DNA of 41,138 nt, from the IMG/VR virus record IMGVR_UViG_3300044624_002199, positions 1 through 41,138 of that record. The stretch is one strand, 5' to 3'. A program made the position numbers and the translations under genes. Positions 21,952 to 29,631 of this stretch are shown here, in pieces (within the stretch, counting starts at the first letter, position 1; the number at the start of each line of letters is the position of its first letter). The DNA is from a virus. The notes under the pieces were generated by a model. That model was not told the DNA's origin. It saw nothing but the letters and a program-made list of their open reading frames with translations, and searched no databases.

Positions 21952-23511
21952 ATGCTTTTTGGATATATGACCCTTGTTACCGCACTGATACTTAGTTTAT
22001 CGGCTGCAGTTTATTCTATACTAGGCTTAACTGCTATATTTGCCGCGGCCTTTTGGCCTATTGTAGTTCTCGGTGGAAGTTTGGAAATTGGTAAAATTGT
22101 CACAGTATTATGGTTACACAAGTACTGGAAACAGGCCGAGATACAATACAAATTATATCTATCTTCGGCGGTGATGGTATTAATGGTCCTGACTTCCATG
22201 GGGGTATTTGGATTCCTCAGCAAGGCGCATTTAGATCAGGCAATACCATCTGGAGATGTACAGGCGCAGGTACAAATATTTGATGATAAAATTCGAACCC
22301 AAAAAGATAACATTGAAGCTGCAAGAAAAGCCCTGTCTCAGATGGATGCCGCAGTGGATCAAACTATGTCACGCAGTTCAAGCGAACAAGGCGCAGATAA
22401 AGCTGCGAACCTCCGACGTAGTCAAGGTCGAGAGCGGACTGCCTTGCAAAATGATATCTCTAAAGCACAAAAAGAAATTACCGGACTACAGGAACAGAGA
22501 GCTCCTGTTGCTAGTGCCGCCCGCAAGGTAGACGCAGAAGTAGGACCAATTAAATATATTGCGGCGTTAATATATGGCGACGACCCCGATACAAATGTAT
22601 TAGAACGAGCAGTACGCTGGGTTATTATCCTTATTGTTATTGTGTTTGATCCGCTAGCCTTGACATTATTATTGGCAGCCACTAAGGCCTTTGAATGGGA
22701 ACATAGTATTGATTTATTCAATTCTAAGAAGAAAAAAGAAGATGAATCAGAGTATGAAGCTGGTGATGGGCAGTTAACAGATGACCAAATAGATCAGATT
22801 AATAAGTCTATGCAAGAGGCCAAAAAAGATCAGCATACACATATACCCGTAGAAGACTATTATCATGCAGATGAGATATTACGTCAAGATGTTACTGGAA
22901 CTAATCCTAATGCATCTGCTCCGCTTAACGAGCTTGCCAAAGATCCAATGATTCAGCCTGAGAAAGTTGATGTTGACCCGAGCCCACCAGGCTGGATGTT
23001 TAATAAGTCTTTGCCCGATGCCTCCACCAACAATGAATCGGAGGTGCTAGATCAAGAAAGTAAACTAAATCGTACAGCTAAACGAGCATGGAAATTTGCT
23101 CATCCAGGCGATACAATGAAACGGTATGAAAAATTATATCACGCCGGGGCCATTGATCAACTACCATGGGAACGCCCAGAGTATCAAGATCAGTTAGTAC
23201 TTGAAGCAGATAATGTGCCCACGGGACCAACCGGTGAGGTTCAAGGATTTGGGTCTAAATTTCCAACAAATGTAAAAAAAGGTGATATGTTCTTGCGGGT
23301 TGATCAACTACCCAGTGCTCTGTATAAATTTAATGGAGTAAACTGGATTCAAGTTGATAAAGATCTCAGCGACAATTATGCATACAACGATGCCTACATC
23401 GATCATCTAATTAACAAAATTGATTCTGGTGAATACGATCCAGAGTTATTAAGCAATGCCGAACGCGACCATATAGCACTTCGTTTACAACAATATCCCA
23501 AGTTAGGATAA
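21952..23511 (+). CDS. Large conserved membrane protein with coiled coil
   Basis: A 519-residue protein. Residues about 1-95 hold three hydrophobic segments (LSAAVYSILGLTAIFAAAFW, SAVMVLMVLTSMGVFGFL). A coiled-coil stretch follows (about 105-190), then another membrane segment (VRWVIILIVIVFDPLALTLL) and a long acidic cytoplasmic tail. Near residue 445 is a small module, GDMFLRVDQLPSALYKFNG, also seen in phage structural proteins. Such proteins are widespread in marine myoviruses, from memory. It may anchor replication or assembly complexes at the membrane; the function is unproven. Confidence 0.78.
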   Translation: MLFGYMTLVTALILSLSAAVYSILGLTAIFAAAFWPIVVLGGSLEIGKIVTVLWLHKYWKQAEIQYKLYLSSAVMVLMVLTSMGVFGFLSKAHLDQAIPSGDVQAQVQIFDDKIRTQKDNIEAARKALSQMDAAVDQTMSRSSSEQGADKAANLRRSQGRERTALQNDISKAQKEITGLQEQRAPVASAARKVDAEVGPIKYIAALIYGDDPDTNVLERAVRWVIILIVIVFDPLALTLLLAATKAFEWEHSIDLFNSKKKKEDESEYEAGDGQLTDDQIDQINKSMQEAKKDQHTHIPVEDYYHADEILRQDVTGTNPNASAPLNELAKDPMIQPEKVDVDPSPPGWMFNKSLPDASTNNESEVLDQESKLNRTAKRAWKFAHPGDTMKRYEKLYHAGAIDQLPWERPEYQDQLVLEADNVPTGPTGEVQGFGSKFPTNVKKGDMFLRVDQLPSALYKFNGVNWIQVDKDLSDNYAYNDAYIDHLINKIDSGEYDPELLSNAERDHIALRLQQYPKLG

Positions 23512-23512
23512 C

Positions 23513-24718
23513 ATGACAGACACCTTAAGTCACTGTAGTTTTTGTAATAAACACAAAGATACAGTTGGTAAAATAATTGTCAGTCACACCGTGGCCATTT
23601 GTAATGAGTGTGTGGATCTTTGCAATAATCTGCTTAAAGATACTAAAAAATCTGGCAAGAAAGACCCAACAAAAAAATCAATCCCAGATCCTAGGGACAT
23701 TCGTGATTACTTAAATCAATATGTTGTAGGGCAGGACACAGCTAAAATTGTATTGGCCGTGGCCATAACCAATCATTACAAACGAATCAATAACTTAGAT
23801 ACTGCCACAGAAATATCCAAAGGCAATATCCTGATGATCGGGCCAACCGGTACCGGTAAAACACTTATGGCCCGCTCAGTTGCTCGCTATCTTGATGTGC
23901 CATTTGTTGTTGCTGATGCCACTACCTTGACCGAAGCGGGCTATGTGGGTGACGATGTTGAAAGTCTTATTGCTCGTTTGTATACTGCAGCCAATAATGA
24001 TGTAGACCGCTGTCAACGTGGCATTATTTTTCTAGATGAAATTGATAAAATCAGTCGTAAGAGCGAAAGTGCCACTGTGAGCAAAGATGTAAGTGGCGAG
24101 GGAGTACAACAGGCCCTGCTAAAGTTAGTAGAAGGAACCAAGTGCAAAATTATACCGCAAGGAAGTCGAAAACAGGCCACCAGCGACGGCATTGAAATTG
24201 ATACTACTAATATTTTATTCATTGCCGGCGGCGCATTTGTTGGTTTAGAAAATATTGTAAAAACTCGGCTTCAGGGCACCAGCATGGGGTTTAATGCCAA
24301 GTTGACCGATCCAGTAGAGGTTGATTTAGCAGAAGTTAGTCCTGATGATTTGGTTCGATACGGGTTAATACCAGAGTTTGTTGGCCGGTTTAGTAGTTAT
24401 GTTAGTTTACATAATTTAACAAAACCGCAGTTGATTAGTATTTTAACCGAAGTTCAACACAACTTTGTTGGTCAATACAAGTGGTTATTTGATCAAGATG
24501 GAGTTGAATTGTTATTTGATGCAGAAAGCCTGGACATTATAGCAGAACGTACCCTTAATACTCGAACCGGTGCCAGAGGGTTACATAGTGAACTAGAGCG
24601 GGTATTGCTATGTCATATGTTTGACTTACCACGTTACCGAAAAGCTGACATTTTACAAGTGACAATCAATAAAACCCAGGTAAATACGCCTATGACACTA
24701 TTGCAAGAAAATTTATGA
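23513..24718 (+). CDS. clpX: ClpX, AAA+ unfoldase
   Basis: A 401-residue full-length ClpX (E. coli 424). It has an N-terminal zinc-binding domain with Cys8, 11, 30 and 33. Walker A is GPTGTGKT (110-117), pore loop GYVG (143-146) and Walker B IIFLDEID (Asp175, Glu176). The ClpP-docking IGF loop appears as MGF (258-260) and the sensor-2 region as TGARGLHSE. Retaining the IGF-type loop suggests that it can dock on host ClpP and redirect degradation. It is coupled to bS21 downstream by ATGA. It probably degrades or remodels host proteins. Confidence 0.95.
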   Translation: MTDTLSHCSFCNKHKDTVGKIIVSHTVAICNECVDLCNNLLKDTKKSGKKDPTKKSIPDPRDIRDYLNQYVVGQDTAKIVLAVAITNHYKRINNLDTATEISKGNILMIGPTGTGKTLMARSVARYLDVPFVVADATTLTEAGYVGDDVESLIARLYTAANNDVDRCQRGIIFLDEIDKISRKSESATVSKDVSGEGVQQALLKLVEGTKCKIIPQGSRKQATSDGIEIDTTNILFIAGGAFVGLENIVKTRLQGTSMGFNAKLTDPVEVDLAEVSPDDLVRYGLIPEFVGRFSSYVSLHNLTKPQLISILTEVQHNFVGQYKWLFDQDGVELLFDAESLDIIAERTLNTRTGARGLHSELERVLLCHMFDLPRYRKADILQVTINKTQVNTPMTLLQENL

Positions 24719-24939
24719 AGCAATTCTACGGAAATTCGGTACTAATCACTGACGGCAATGTAGAAAAAGCTCTTAGAAAATTCAAGAAAAAAGTGCAAGA
24801 ATCCGGCCTGTTAGAAGATTTACGAGCTAGAGAAACATACGAAAAACCAACAACAGAACGTAAACGCAAAAAAGGTGCCGCAAAAGCACGTTGGCGTAAA
24901 CAGTTACGCAGTCAGCAACTTCCTAAAAAACAGTATTGA
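24715..24939 (+). CDS. rpsU: Ribosomal protein bS21 homologue
   Basis: A 74-residue protein with the full S21 pattern: [20 protein letters not shown], the [17 protein letters not shown] block, and a basic C-terminus. bS21 lies on the 30S platform near the anti-Shine-Dalgarno region. Phage copies are known from aquatic phages and may replace the host protein to favour phage messages. It is coupled to clpX (ATGA), a pairing of two host-takeover functions. Confidence 0.93.
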   Translation: MKQFYGNSVLITDGNVEKALRKFKKKVQESGLLEDLRARETYEKPTTERKRKKGAAKARWRKQLRSQQLPKKQY

Positions 24940-24940
24940 T

Positions 24941-25183
24941 GTGTATATCAGATTTGATGTTCGTTACAACAACGAACTGGAAGATATCAAAAGAGAAGTA
25001 AAGAGTTGGGCAGAAAGGTATGGCGTCCGCTATACTTACAAAACAATAAAATATCACCATAGAGTTGGATTTGACCAAGCCGAGCATTTTAGTTTGTTTG
25101 TTATGACTTGGAATCCGGCTGATCTAGAATTGCGCCCTTGGTTACAATATCAAGTTATTGATGTAGCCAACGAACGATACTAA
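24941..25183 (+). CDS. Small hypothetical protein
   Basis: An 80-residue protein. The start is uncertain. GTG 24941, 1 base after the bS21 stop, gives MYIRFDVRYNNELEDIKREV. An in-frame ATG at 24875 lies inside the bS21 gene and seems less likely. No clear ribosome site is seen, so coupling to bS21 is probable. The fold appears alpha/beta with an aromatic, basic middle (YGVRYTYKTIKYHHRVGF). The function is unknown. Confidence 0.6.
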   Translation: MYIRFDVRYNNELEDIKREVKSWAERYGVRYTYKTIKYHHRVGFDQAEHFSLFVMTWNPADLELRPWLQYQVIDVANERY

Positions 25184-25220
25184 ATAATACTGTGGATGCC
25201 GATGGTCGGGTCCACAGTAT
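25181..25220 (+). promoter_or_regulatory. TAAATA element with 5'-UTR hairpin before hsp20
   Basis: TAAATA (25181-25186, in ACTAAATA) is followed directly by a perfect 10-bp inverted repeat (25187-25196 with 25211-25220) enclosing a small inner CCGA/TCGG stem. There is no T-run, so it is not a terminator. A transcript starting after TAAATA would carry part or all of it in its leader. AAGGAG then leads to the hsp20 start. Confidence 0.5.
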
Positions 25221-25247
25221 GTCACTTGCTTAACAAAGGAGAAAACA

Positions 25248-25691
25248 ATGACAAAAATCACAACTCTGGACCTTAGTCCATTCTATCGCAATTCCATTGG
25301 TATTGACCGTTTATTTGATCGCATCACAAATCAAATTGACACGGCTAACAGCAATACCAACTATCCACCATACAACATCTTAAAAACAGGCGAGAACACC
25401 TACGAAATCCAAGTAGCGGTTGCCGGCTTTACTCAAGGTGAAGTAGAAGTGAATGTCAATGAGGGTCAACTAATTATCACTGGCGAAAAGCCTGTAACAG
25501 AATTACCCGAGGGTCATACTTACGAACACCACGGCATCAGTGCCCGTCGTTTTGTTCGTTCTTTTACTCTTGACAATTATGTTGAAGTTATTAGTGCATT
25601 ATCTCAAGATGGCATTTTAACTATCAAGTTAGAACGTCGACTTCCTGACGCAATGAAACCAAAGACTATTGCGATTACTTACGCAAACTAG
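25248..25691 (+). CDS. Hsp20 small heat-shock chaperone
   Basis: A 147-residue alpha-crystallin family protein. The N-terminal arm contains the SIGIDRLFDRI motif. The crystallin domain runs from YPPYNILKTGENTYEIQVAV to about residue 133, with QDGILTIKLER near its end. The C-terminal KTIAI serves as the I-x-I-type anchor. It holds unfolding proteins in the cytoplasm, and phage copies are thought to aid capsid folding or scaffolding. The start is supported by AAAGGAG 8 bases upstream. It is flanked on both sides by intergenic hairpins. Confidence 0.93.
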   Translation: MTKITTLDLSPFYRNSIGIDRLFDRITNQIDTANSNTNYPPYNILKTGENTYEIQVAVAGFTQGEVEVNVNEGQLIITGEKPVTELPEGHTYEHHGISARRFVRSFTLDNYVEVISALSQDGILTIKLERRLPDAMKPKTIAITYAN

Positions 25692-25733
25692 TATAATATA
25701 GTAAATACAGTGGAGGGCAGGGTGCCCTCCACT
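25669..25733 (+). promoter_or_regulatory. Promoter elements and hairpin before clpS
   Basis: TTGCGA (25669-25674), 17 bases, TATAAT (25692-25697) could be a sigma70-like promoter. TAAATA (25702-25707) overlaps its expected start. A perfect 10-bp hairpin follows (25709-25718 with 25724-25733, GC-rich, 5-nt loop). No T-run follows, so I read it as a leader hairpin, though it could weakly terminate hsp20 transcripts. Confidence 0.5.
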
Positions 25734-25750
25734 ATTTCAAAGGACCATAA

Positions 25751-26059
25751 ATGTCACAATCTGATGCTATCGCAAAAATAAAAACTGTTGAAGGTATCAA
25801 AGAGCCTCCTATGTTTAAAATCATTTATTTGAATGACAGTCAAACCAGCATGGAGTTTGTGATTGAAACTTTAATTGATTTTTTTAATTATACCACGCAA
25901 ACAGCAGTAAAAATTATGGAAGATATTCATTCTCAAGGGGCTGCGGTAGTGGCTGTACTGCCTTACGAGATTGCTGAGCAAAAAGGAATTGAAGTTACCT
26001 TATGTGCTCGCAGTAATAATTTCCCATTGCAAATTAAACTAGAGCCTGAAACGGCCTAA
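25751..26059 (+). CDS. clpS: ClpS, N-degron adaptor protein
   Basis: A 102-residue protein with the ClpS core: PPMFKIIYLNDSQTSMEFVIETL, then MEDIHSQGAAVVAV and ending PLQIKLEPE. The N-degron pocket residues are largely kept (Asn28, Asp29, Met34, His60), with Ser30 where E. coli has Asp36. ClpS normally delivers N-degron substrates to ClpA. No ClpA is present here, but a phage ClpX lies 1 kb upstream. It may retune the host ClpAP or block it. Its 3' end overlaps the minus-strand phosphoesterase by 4 bases. Confidence 0.9.
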   Translation: MSQSDAIAKIKTVEGIKEPPMFKIIYLNDSQTSMEFVIETLIDFFNYTTQTAVKIMEDIHSQGAAVVAVLPYEIAEQKGIEVTLCARSNNFPLQIKLEPETA

Positions 26060-26844
26060 ATCTCAAATTCAATTCGTTTTGGAAAGTATGGATTTTGTTG
26101 CCAAGTGGTATCTCCTCGACCTCGAGGATTACTAACGTATCGCACACCACCAAAGTCTCGGTCGACACTTTTATGATAATGACCAAAACACCAGGCCTTT
26201 ACTTTATTTTCTGTATCTTCGTCCAGTGCTTGTTGTAAGTGTAAATTTCCCATGGTATTAAATCGTACATTATCTGCTAAATCAATATCGTGTTTAATAA
26301 TCCAGGGTGCCGGTACAGTATGACTAACAATAACAATTGAACTAACGTCTCGTTGCCGTTGCAATTTACTTACACTATTAATAATATATGCAGCATCGTG
26401 ATGGGCCACACCAGTTATAGCATTAGCACTTGAATTTGATATTTGTGCATAGTCTTGAAACCATTCTTGACTTTCTTCAATACTAAATTCAGTAGCAAAA
26501 TCATAAGTCCACCATCCGTTGGTAGCCAAAATAGCAACGCCATTGACAATGACCACATTATCTTGCATAAACACTACATTTTTAACACCTTTAATTGCCT
26601 CTCTTAAAACTTGATAGCTGCCGTTCAAATCTTCAAGATAATATCTATGTTCATCGTTGCCGTCAATATAGAACACCCCGGCGTATTGTTGTCCTAGGTG
26701 TTCTAAGGTTTCCATTACAAGTTCGGGATCTCGACTAACATCGCCGGCTACTACACAATACGGAGCGGTAGGTTGTCCGACCCAGTTAAATTTATCCCAG
26801 GTCTCGACGTGTAGGTCAGAAATTAAATCAAAGGCGAAATGCAT
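26056..26844 (-). CDS. Calcineurin-like metallophosphoesterase
   Basis: A 262-residue protein on the minus strand. Metal-site motifs in order: SDLHVE, VVAGDVSRD, GNDEHRYY (Asp where most have His), VSHTVP and FGHYHKS. The set defines the two-metal phosphoesterase fold. Related proteins occur in many T4-like phages and may act on nucleotides, RNA or phosphoproteins; the substrate is not readable here. It is the only minus-strand gene in the first 33 kb, inserted between plus-strand genes with 24 bases to the next start. Confidence 0.9.
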   Translation of the reverse strand: MHFAFDLISDLHVETWDKFNWVGQPTAPYCVVAGDVSRDPELVMETLEHLGQQYAGVFYIDGNDEHRYYLEDLNGSYQVLREAIKGVKNVVFMQDNVVIVNGVAILATNGWWTYDFATEFSIEESQEWFQDYAQISNSSANAITGVAHHDAAYIINSVSKLQRQRDVSSIVIVSHTVPAPWIIKHDIDLADNVRFNTMGNLHLQQALDEDTENKVKAWCFGHYHKSVDRDFGGVRYVSNPRGRGDTTWQQNPYFPKRIEFEI

Positions 26845-26868
26845 GATAACTATTTACAGGAGAAACAA

Positions 26869-27240
26869 ATGTACATAATATTTGGAGATGAACAAGCACA
26901 CGAAATAGGAAAAAAATATACGGTGTTAGAATTAGACACAGTGCATTTTATACCTAGCGGAACTACGGCTACTGCATACGCAGTGGTTGAAAATATTCCA
27001 ATTCCAGATTTACCTAAATTAAGTTTTCAAAAAGATTTACATTGTAATCTTATAGAAAATTATCGTAAGAGAGATTGGAATTTTTGCTCTCAGGCTATTG
27101 AAAATCTAGTAGGGAATTTTGGCGGAGAATTAGATACATTTTATGCAGAAATTCAAAATCGTATCAACAACTACAAAGACAATGATCCAGGTGAAAATTG
27201 GGATTACATGTTAGAAAAAGCAGACCCGCTCCAGAGCTAA
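26869..27240 (+). CDS. Conserved phage hypothetical protein
   Basis: A 123-residue protein from ATG 26869 with AGGAG (26858-26862) ideally placed; an in-frame ATG at 26839 would overlap the divergent gene and lacks a site. It starts MYIIFGDEQAHEIGKKYTVL and contains NYRKRDWNFCSQAIENLVGN, with a helical acidic C-terminus. It is a last small gene before the curli-type locus. The function is unknown. Confidence 0.75.
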   Translation: MYIIFGDEQAHEIGKKYTVLELDTVHFIPSGTTATAYAVVENIPIPDLPKLSFQKDLHCNLIENYRKRDWNFCSQAIENLVGNFGGELDTFYAEIQNRINNYKDNDPGENWDYMLEKADPLQS

Positions 27241-27254
27241 CCCAACTGTAATAC

Positions 27255-27289
27255 TACTCTCGCTAAATACTATTTCAAGAGCGAGAGTA
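27255..27289 (+). promoter_or_regulatory. Hairpin covering csgF start, with TAAATA in its loop
   Basis: A perfect 9-bp stem, TACTCTCGC (27255-27263) with GCGAGAGTA (27281-27289). The right arm holds the purine-rich ribosome site and the A of the csgF start codon. The 17-nt loop begins with TAAATA (27264-27269). Read-through RNA would hide the start. RNA begun about 6 bases after TAAATA would lack the left arm and be free. T4 uses this design at genes e and soc. Confidence 0.65.
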
Positions 27290-27750
27290 TGAAAATAATA
27301 ACATTAACTTTGCTAGGGTTATTTGCAATGTCGGTTTTTGCAACACCATTGCCAGATTATACATTTAAGAGTCCAGCGTTTAACGGATTGGGCTACAGTA
27401 GTCACGTGTTGACCATTGAGAATCAAGAAACTACTCGTAAAGCACAATTACAAAAAGATATTCAAGCAGGACTGGACAAGCTCAAAGCTGACCAGTCAAA
27501 CACAAATATTGCCAAGTTTATGAACAACTTAGAATCACGCATCTACGCACAGATCAGTCAAAACTTAGCCACAGCCATGTTTGCCAATGGTGGAACTAAT
27601 AACTACGGCACACTCGACTTTGAAGGCAACACAATCTTCTGGAGTAAGGATGGCCAAATGGTCAACCTACAAGTAACTGACAGTGTAGGTAATCAAACCT
27701 CCGTCAGTATTCCGTTAGGACAATTTCAATTTCCCACAGGAACACCATAA
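27289..27750 (+). CDS. csgF: CsgF-like curli secretion accessory protein
   Basis: A 153-residue protein with a signal peptide (about residues 1-18, ending SVFA). The mature start has YTFKSPAFNG, matching the CsgF N-terminal segment that plugs into the CsgG channel (F.NP.FGG in E. coli). Later blocks, FMNNLESRIYAQISQNL and then NTIFWSKDGQMVNLQVTD, fit the CsgF helix and C-terminal beta sheet. In bacteria CsgF forms the second constriction of the secretion pore and nucleates amyloid. Its stop overlaps the csgG start (TAATG). Confidence 0.88.
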   Translation: MKIITLTLLGLFAMSVFATPLPDYTFKSPAFNGLGYSSHVLTIENQETTRKAQLQKDIQAGLDKLKADQSNTNIAKFMNNLESRIYAQISQNLATAMFANGGTNNYGTLDFEGNTIFWSKDGQMVNLQVTDSVGNQTSVSIPLGQFQFPTGTP

Positions 27751-28700
27751 TGGAATGGCTAATCGCAATAGCAGTGCTTGTTTGGTATTTTAATGGCGCA
27801 GTTCCTACCAAGGTTCGTGAGCAAATGGGCGCCGAACAAAAGTATAAACCACAGGTAGCAGACAATGTTTTACAACGAGAGTTCGATACTATACCTCCAC
27901 CAGCAGGTAATAAAATTAGTGTTGCGGTATACCAGTTTACAGACAAAACAGGTCAAAAACGTCAACAACCCAATGTGGCCAATTTCAGTACAGCAGTTAC
28001 CCAGGGTGCCGAGGTATTCTTAATTAAAGCTCTACAAGATGTTGGACATGGACAGTGGTTTGATGTAGTAGAACGCACTAACATTGATGCACTCACAAAA
28101 GAACGCTTGATCATCCGCCAAATGCGCGAAGCCTATGAAGGCAAAAATGCTAAACCTTTAATGCCCATGCAGTTTGCCGGCATCATCATGGAAGGTGGTA
28201 TCATTGGGTATGATTCAGGAACAGAATCAGGCGGTGCCGCATATCGTTGGTTGGGCATTGGTCCCAGTACAATGTATTCAAAAGATACTGTAACTATCAG
28301 CTTGCGAGCAGTTAGTGTCAATACAGGCAAAGTGTTAGCAGCTGTTACTGTAACTAAAATTGTCTATAGCACCGCAGACAGCGTAGCTGTGTTAAAATTT
28401 CTGAACAACAACACACAGGCATTTGAAGCAGAAACTGGCCTGACAATTAATGAGCCTGGCACACTTGCTGTTAAAGCCACAATAGAAGCTGCGGTGGTCG
28501 AATTGATCAAAGAAGGCGAGCGCAAGGGTGTATGGGACTATCGTACACCAATGGTTCAGATTCCATCTGATGCTCGTCCAGTGGCACCGGCGGCATTGCC
28601 GGTGATCAAAAATGACCCTGTTCCTACTCCGGTAGTGCCTAGCACTCCAGAAGTGGCCGAACAAATAGGCTACGAAGCCGCACCGGCAGGCCAAAGATAA
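27750..28700 (+). CDS. csgG: CsgG-like curli secretion channel, without lipobox
   Basis: A 316-residue protein. From residue about 50 it follows E. coli CsgG closely: ISVAVYQFTDKTGQ, NFSTAVTQGAEVFLIKAL, FDVVERTNIDALTKERLIIR, IMEGGIIGYDSGTESGGA and KGVWDY near the end. CsgG forms a nonameric channel in the outer membrane and is normally a lipoprotein. Here the N-terminus (MEWLIAIAVLVWYFNGAVPT) has a membrane segment but no cysteine; Ala stands where the lipobox Cys would be. An inner-membrane anchor or altered targeting is possible. A Pro-rich C-terminal tail is extra. Confidence 0.92.
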   Translation: MEWLIAIAVLVWYFNGAVPTKVREQMGAEQKYKPQVADNVLQREFDTIPPPAGNKISVAVYQFTDKTGQKRQQPNVANFSTAVTQGAEVFLIKALQDVGHGQWFDVVERTNIDALTKERLIIRQMREAYEGKNAKPLMPMQFAGIIMEGGIIGYDSGTESGGAAYRWLGIGPSTMYSKDTVTISLRAVSVNTGKVLAAVTVTKIVYSTADSVAVLKFLNNNTQAFEAETGLTINEPGTLAVKATIEAAVVELIKEGERKGVWDYRTPMVQIPSDARPVAPAALPVIKNDPVPTPVVPSTPEVAEQIGYEAAPAGQR

Positions 28701-28731
28701 AGCACTTACTTTACGACCGGCTTTTTTCCTG

Positions 28732-28758
28732 TAAATATATAGTGGACAAAGATCCACT
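28732..28758 (+). promoter_or_regulatory. TAAATA element and hairpin before curlin-like gene 1
   Basis: TAAATA (28732-28737) is followed 3 bases later by a perfect 6-bp hairpin AGTGGA/TCCACT (28741-28746, 28753-28758, loop 6). The expected start lies within the hairpin's left arm. GGAG-rich sequence then leads to the ATG at 28796. The curlins may thus be transcribed separately from csgFG. Confidence 0.5.
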
Positions 28759-28795
28759 TTAATAATAAGGCCAAAGAGCCAAAGGAGCAGGAGCT

Positions 28796-29611
28796 ATGAA
28801 AAAAATAGCAAAAGCCATTGCCGCGATTACTCTCGCATTCAGCATGGCATTCGCAGGGGCAGCAGACAATAGTATCTACATTGATCAGGCTGGCGACAAT
28901 ACACAGGTATCGATCACTCAAGACGGTGCAGGAAATACCGTTCGTGGTATTCAAGGTGCAGGCACAAGCAACACTACCCCAGCTAAGATCTACGGAGACG
29001 GCAACCAAGTTACTGTAAATCAAATCGGTACAGGTAACACATTAAACTTTGGTATTGTTACCACAGTGGCCGCAGGTGTTAACAATGGCAATGTCTATAG
29101 TTATACTGTAACTGGTAATAATAGTACAGCAACAATTAACAGTAACAGTAACGGTCAAGGAATAAGTGCTAGTAACCGGGTAGCAGTTAATCAAACCGGA
29201 AACAATTCTAATACTGATATTAGTATGTTAGGTTCTGCTAATCAAATTACTGCAACTACATCCGGCGGCACTTACAATAGTTTTGTTAGTAAGATCAACG
29301 GTGATAATAATACTCAAACAGTTACCATGTCTGGAGGTGGCAGTAATACAGCCACCCTTACACAAGGTGATGATGCTGCTAGTACAACCAACAACAAAGG
29401 CACAATTGGTATACTCAGCGTTGGTGCAAGCAACACATTTAATGTTTCACAAACTGGCGGTGGTACTAATGGACACAGTGCCGCATTAGATTTTAACGGG
29501 TCTGGCAACACAGTTGGAATTACGCAACAAGGCACCAGTGCAGACAGCATTGTAAACCTTAAAAGTGTAGGGAACACAAACACATTTACTATCAACAGTA
29601 ATACGCACTGA
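28796..29611 (+). CDS. Curlin-like (CsgA-type) amyloid repeat protein 1
   Basis: A 271-residue protein with a signal peptide (about residues 1-22, ending FAGA). The mature part is rich in Asn, Gln, Gly, Thr and Ser with curlin-style repeats: QVSITQDGAGNTV, QVTVNQIGTGNTL, RVAVNQTGNNSN, TFNVSQTGGGTN and TVGITQQGTS. The Q.G..N spacing is the hallmark of CsgA/CsgB repeats that stack as amyloid. It lies 95 bases after csgG and is the likely secretion substrate. It begins NSIYIDQAGDNTQ, nearly the same as the second curlin at 30753. Confidence 0.85.
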   Translation: MKKIAKAIAAITLAFSMAFAGAADNSIYIDQAGDNTQVSITQDGAGNTVRGIQGAGTSNTTPAKIYGDGNQVTVNQIGTGNTLNFGIVTTVAAGVNNGNVYSYTVTGNNSTATINSNSNGQGISASNRVAVNQTGNNSNTDISMLGSANQITATTSGGTYNSFVSKINGDNNTQTVTMSGGGSNTATLTQGDDAASTTNNKGTIGILSVGASNTFNVSQTGGGTNGHSAALDFNGSGNTVGITQQGTSADSIVNLKSVGNTNTFTINSNTH

Positions 29612-29631
29612 GTATTTGTATAGGGGGATTG

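Noticed and set aside
28700-28730. Terminator after csgG (CGGCTTTTTTCC)
   Set aside because: A T-run follows CCGG, but I could not find a convincing stem upstream.
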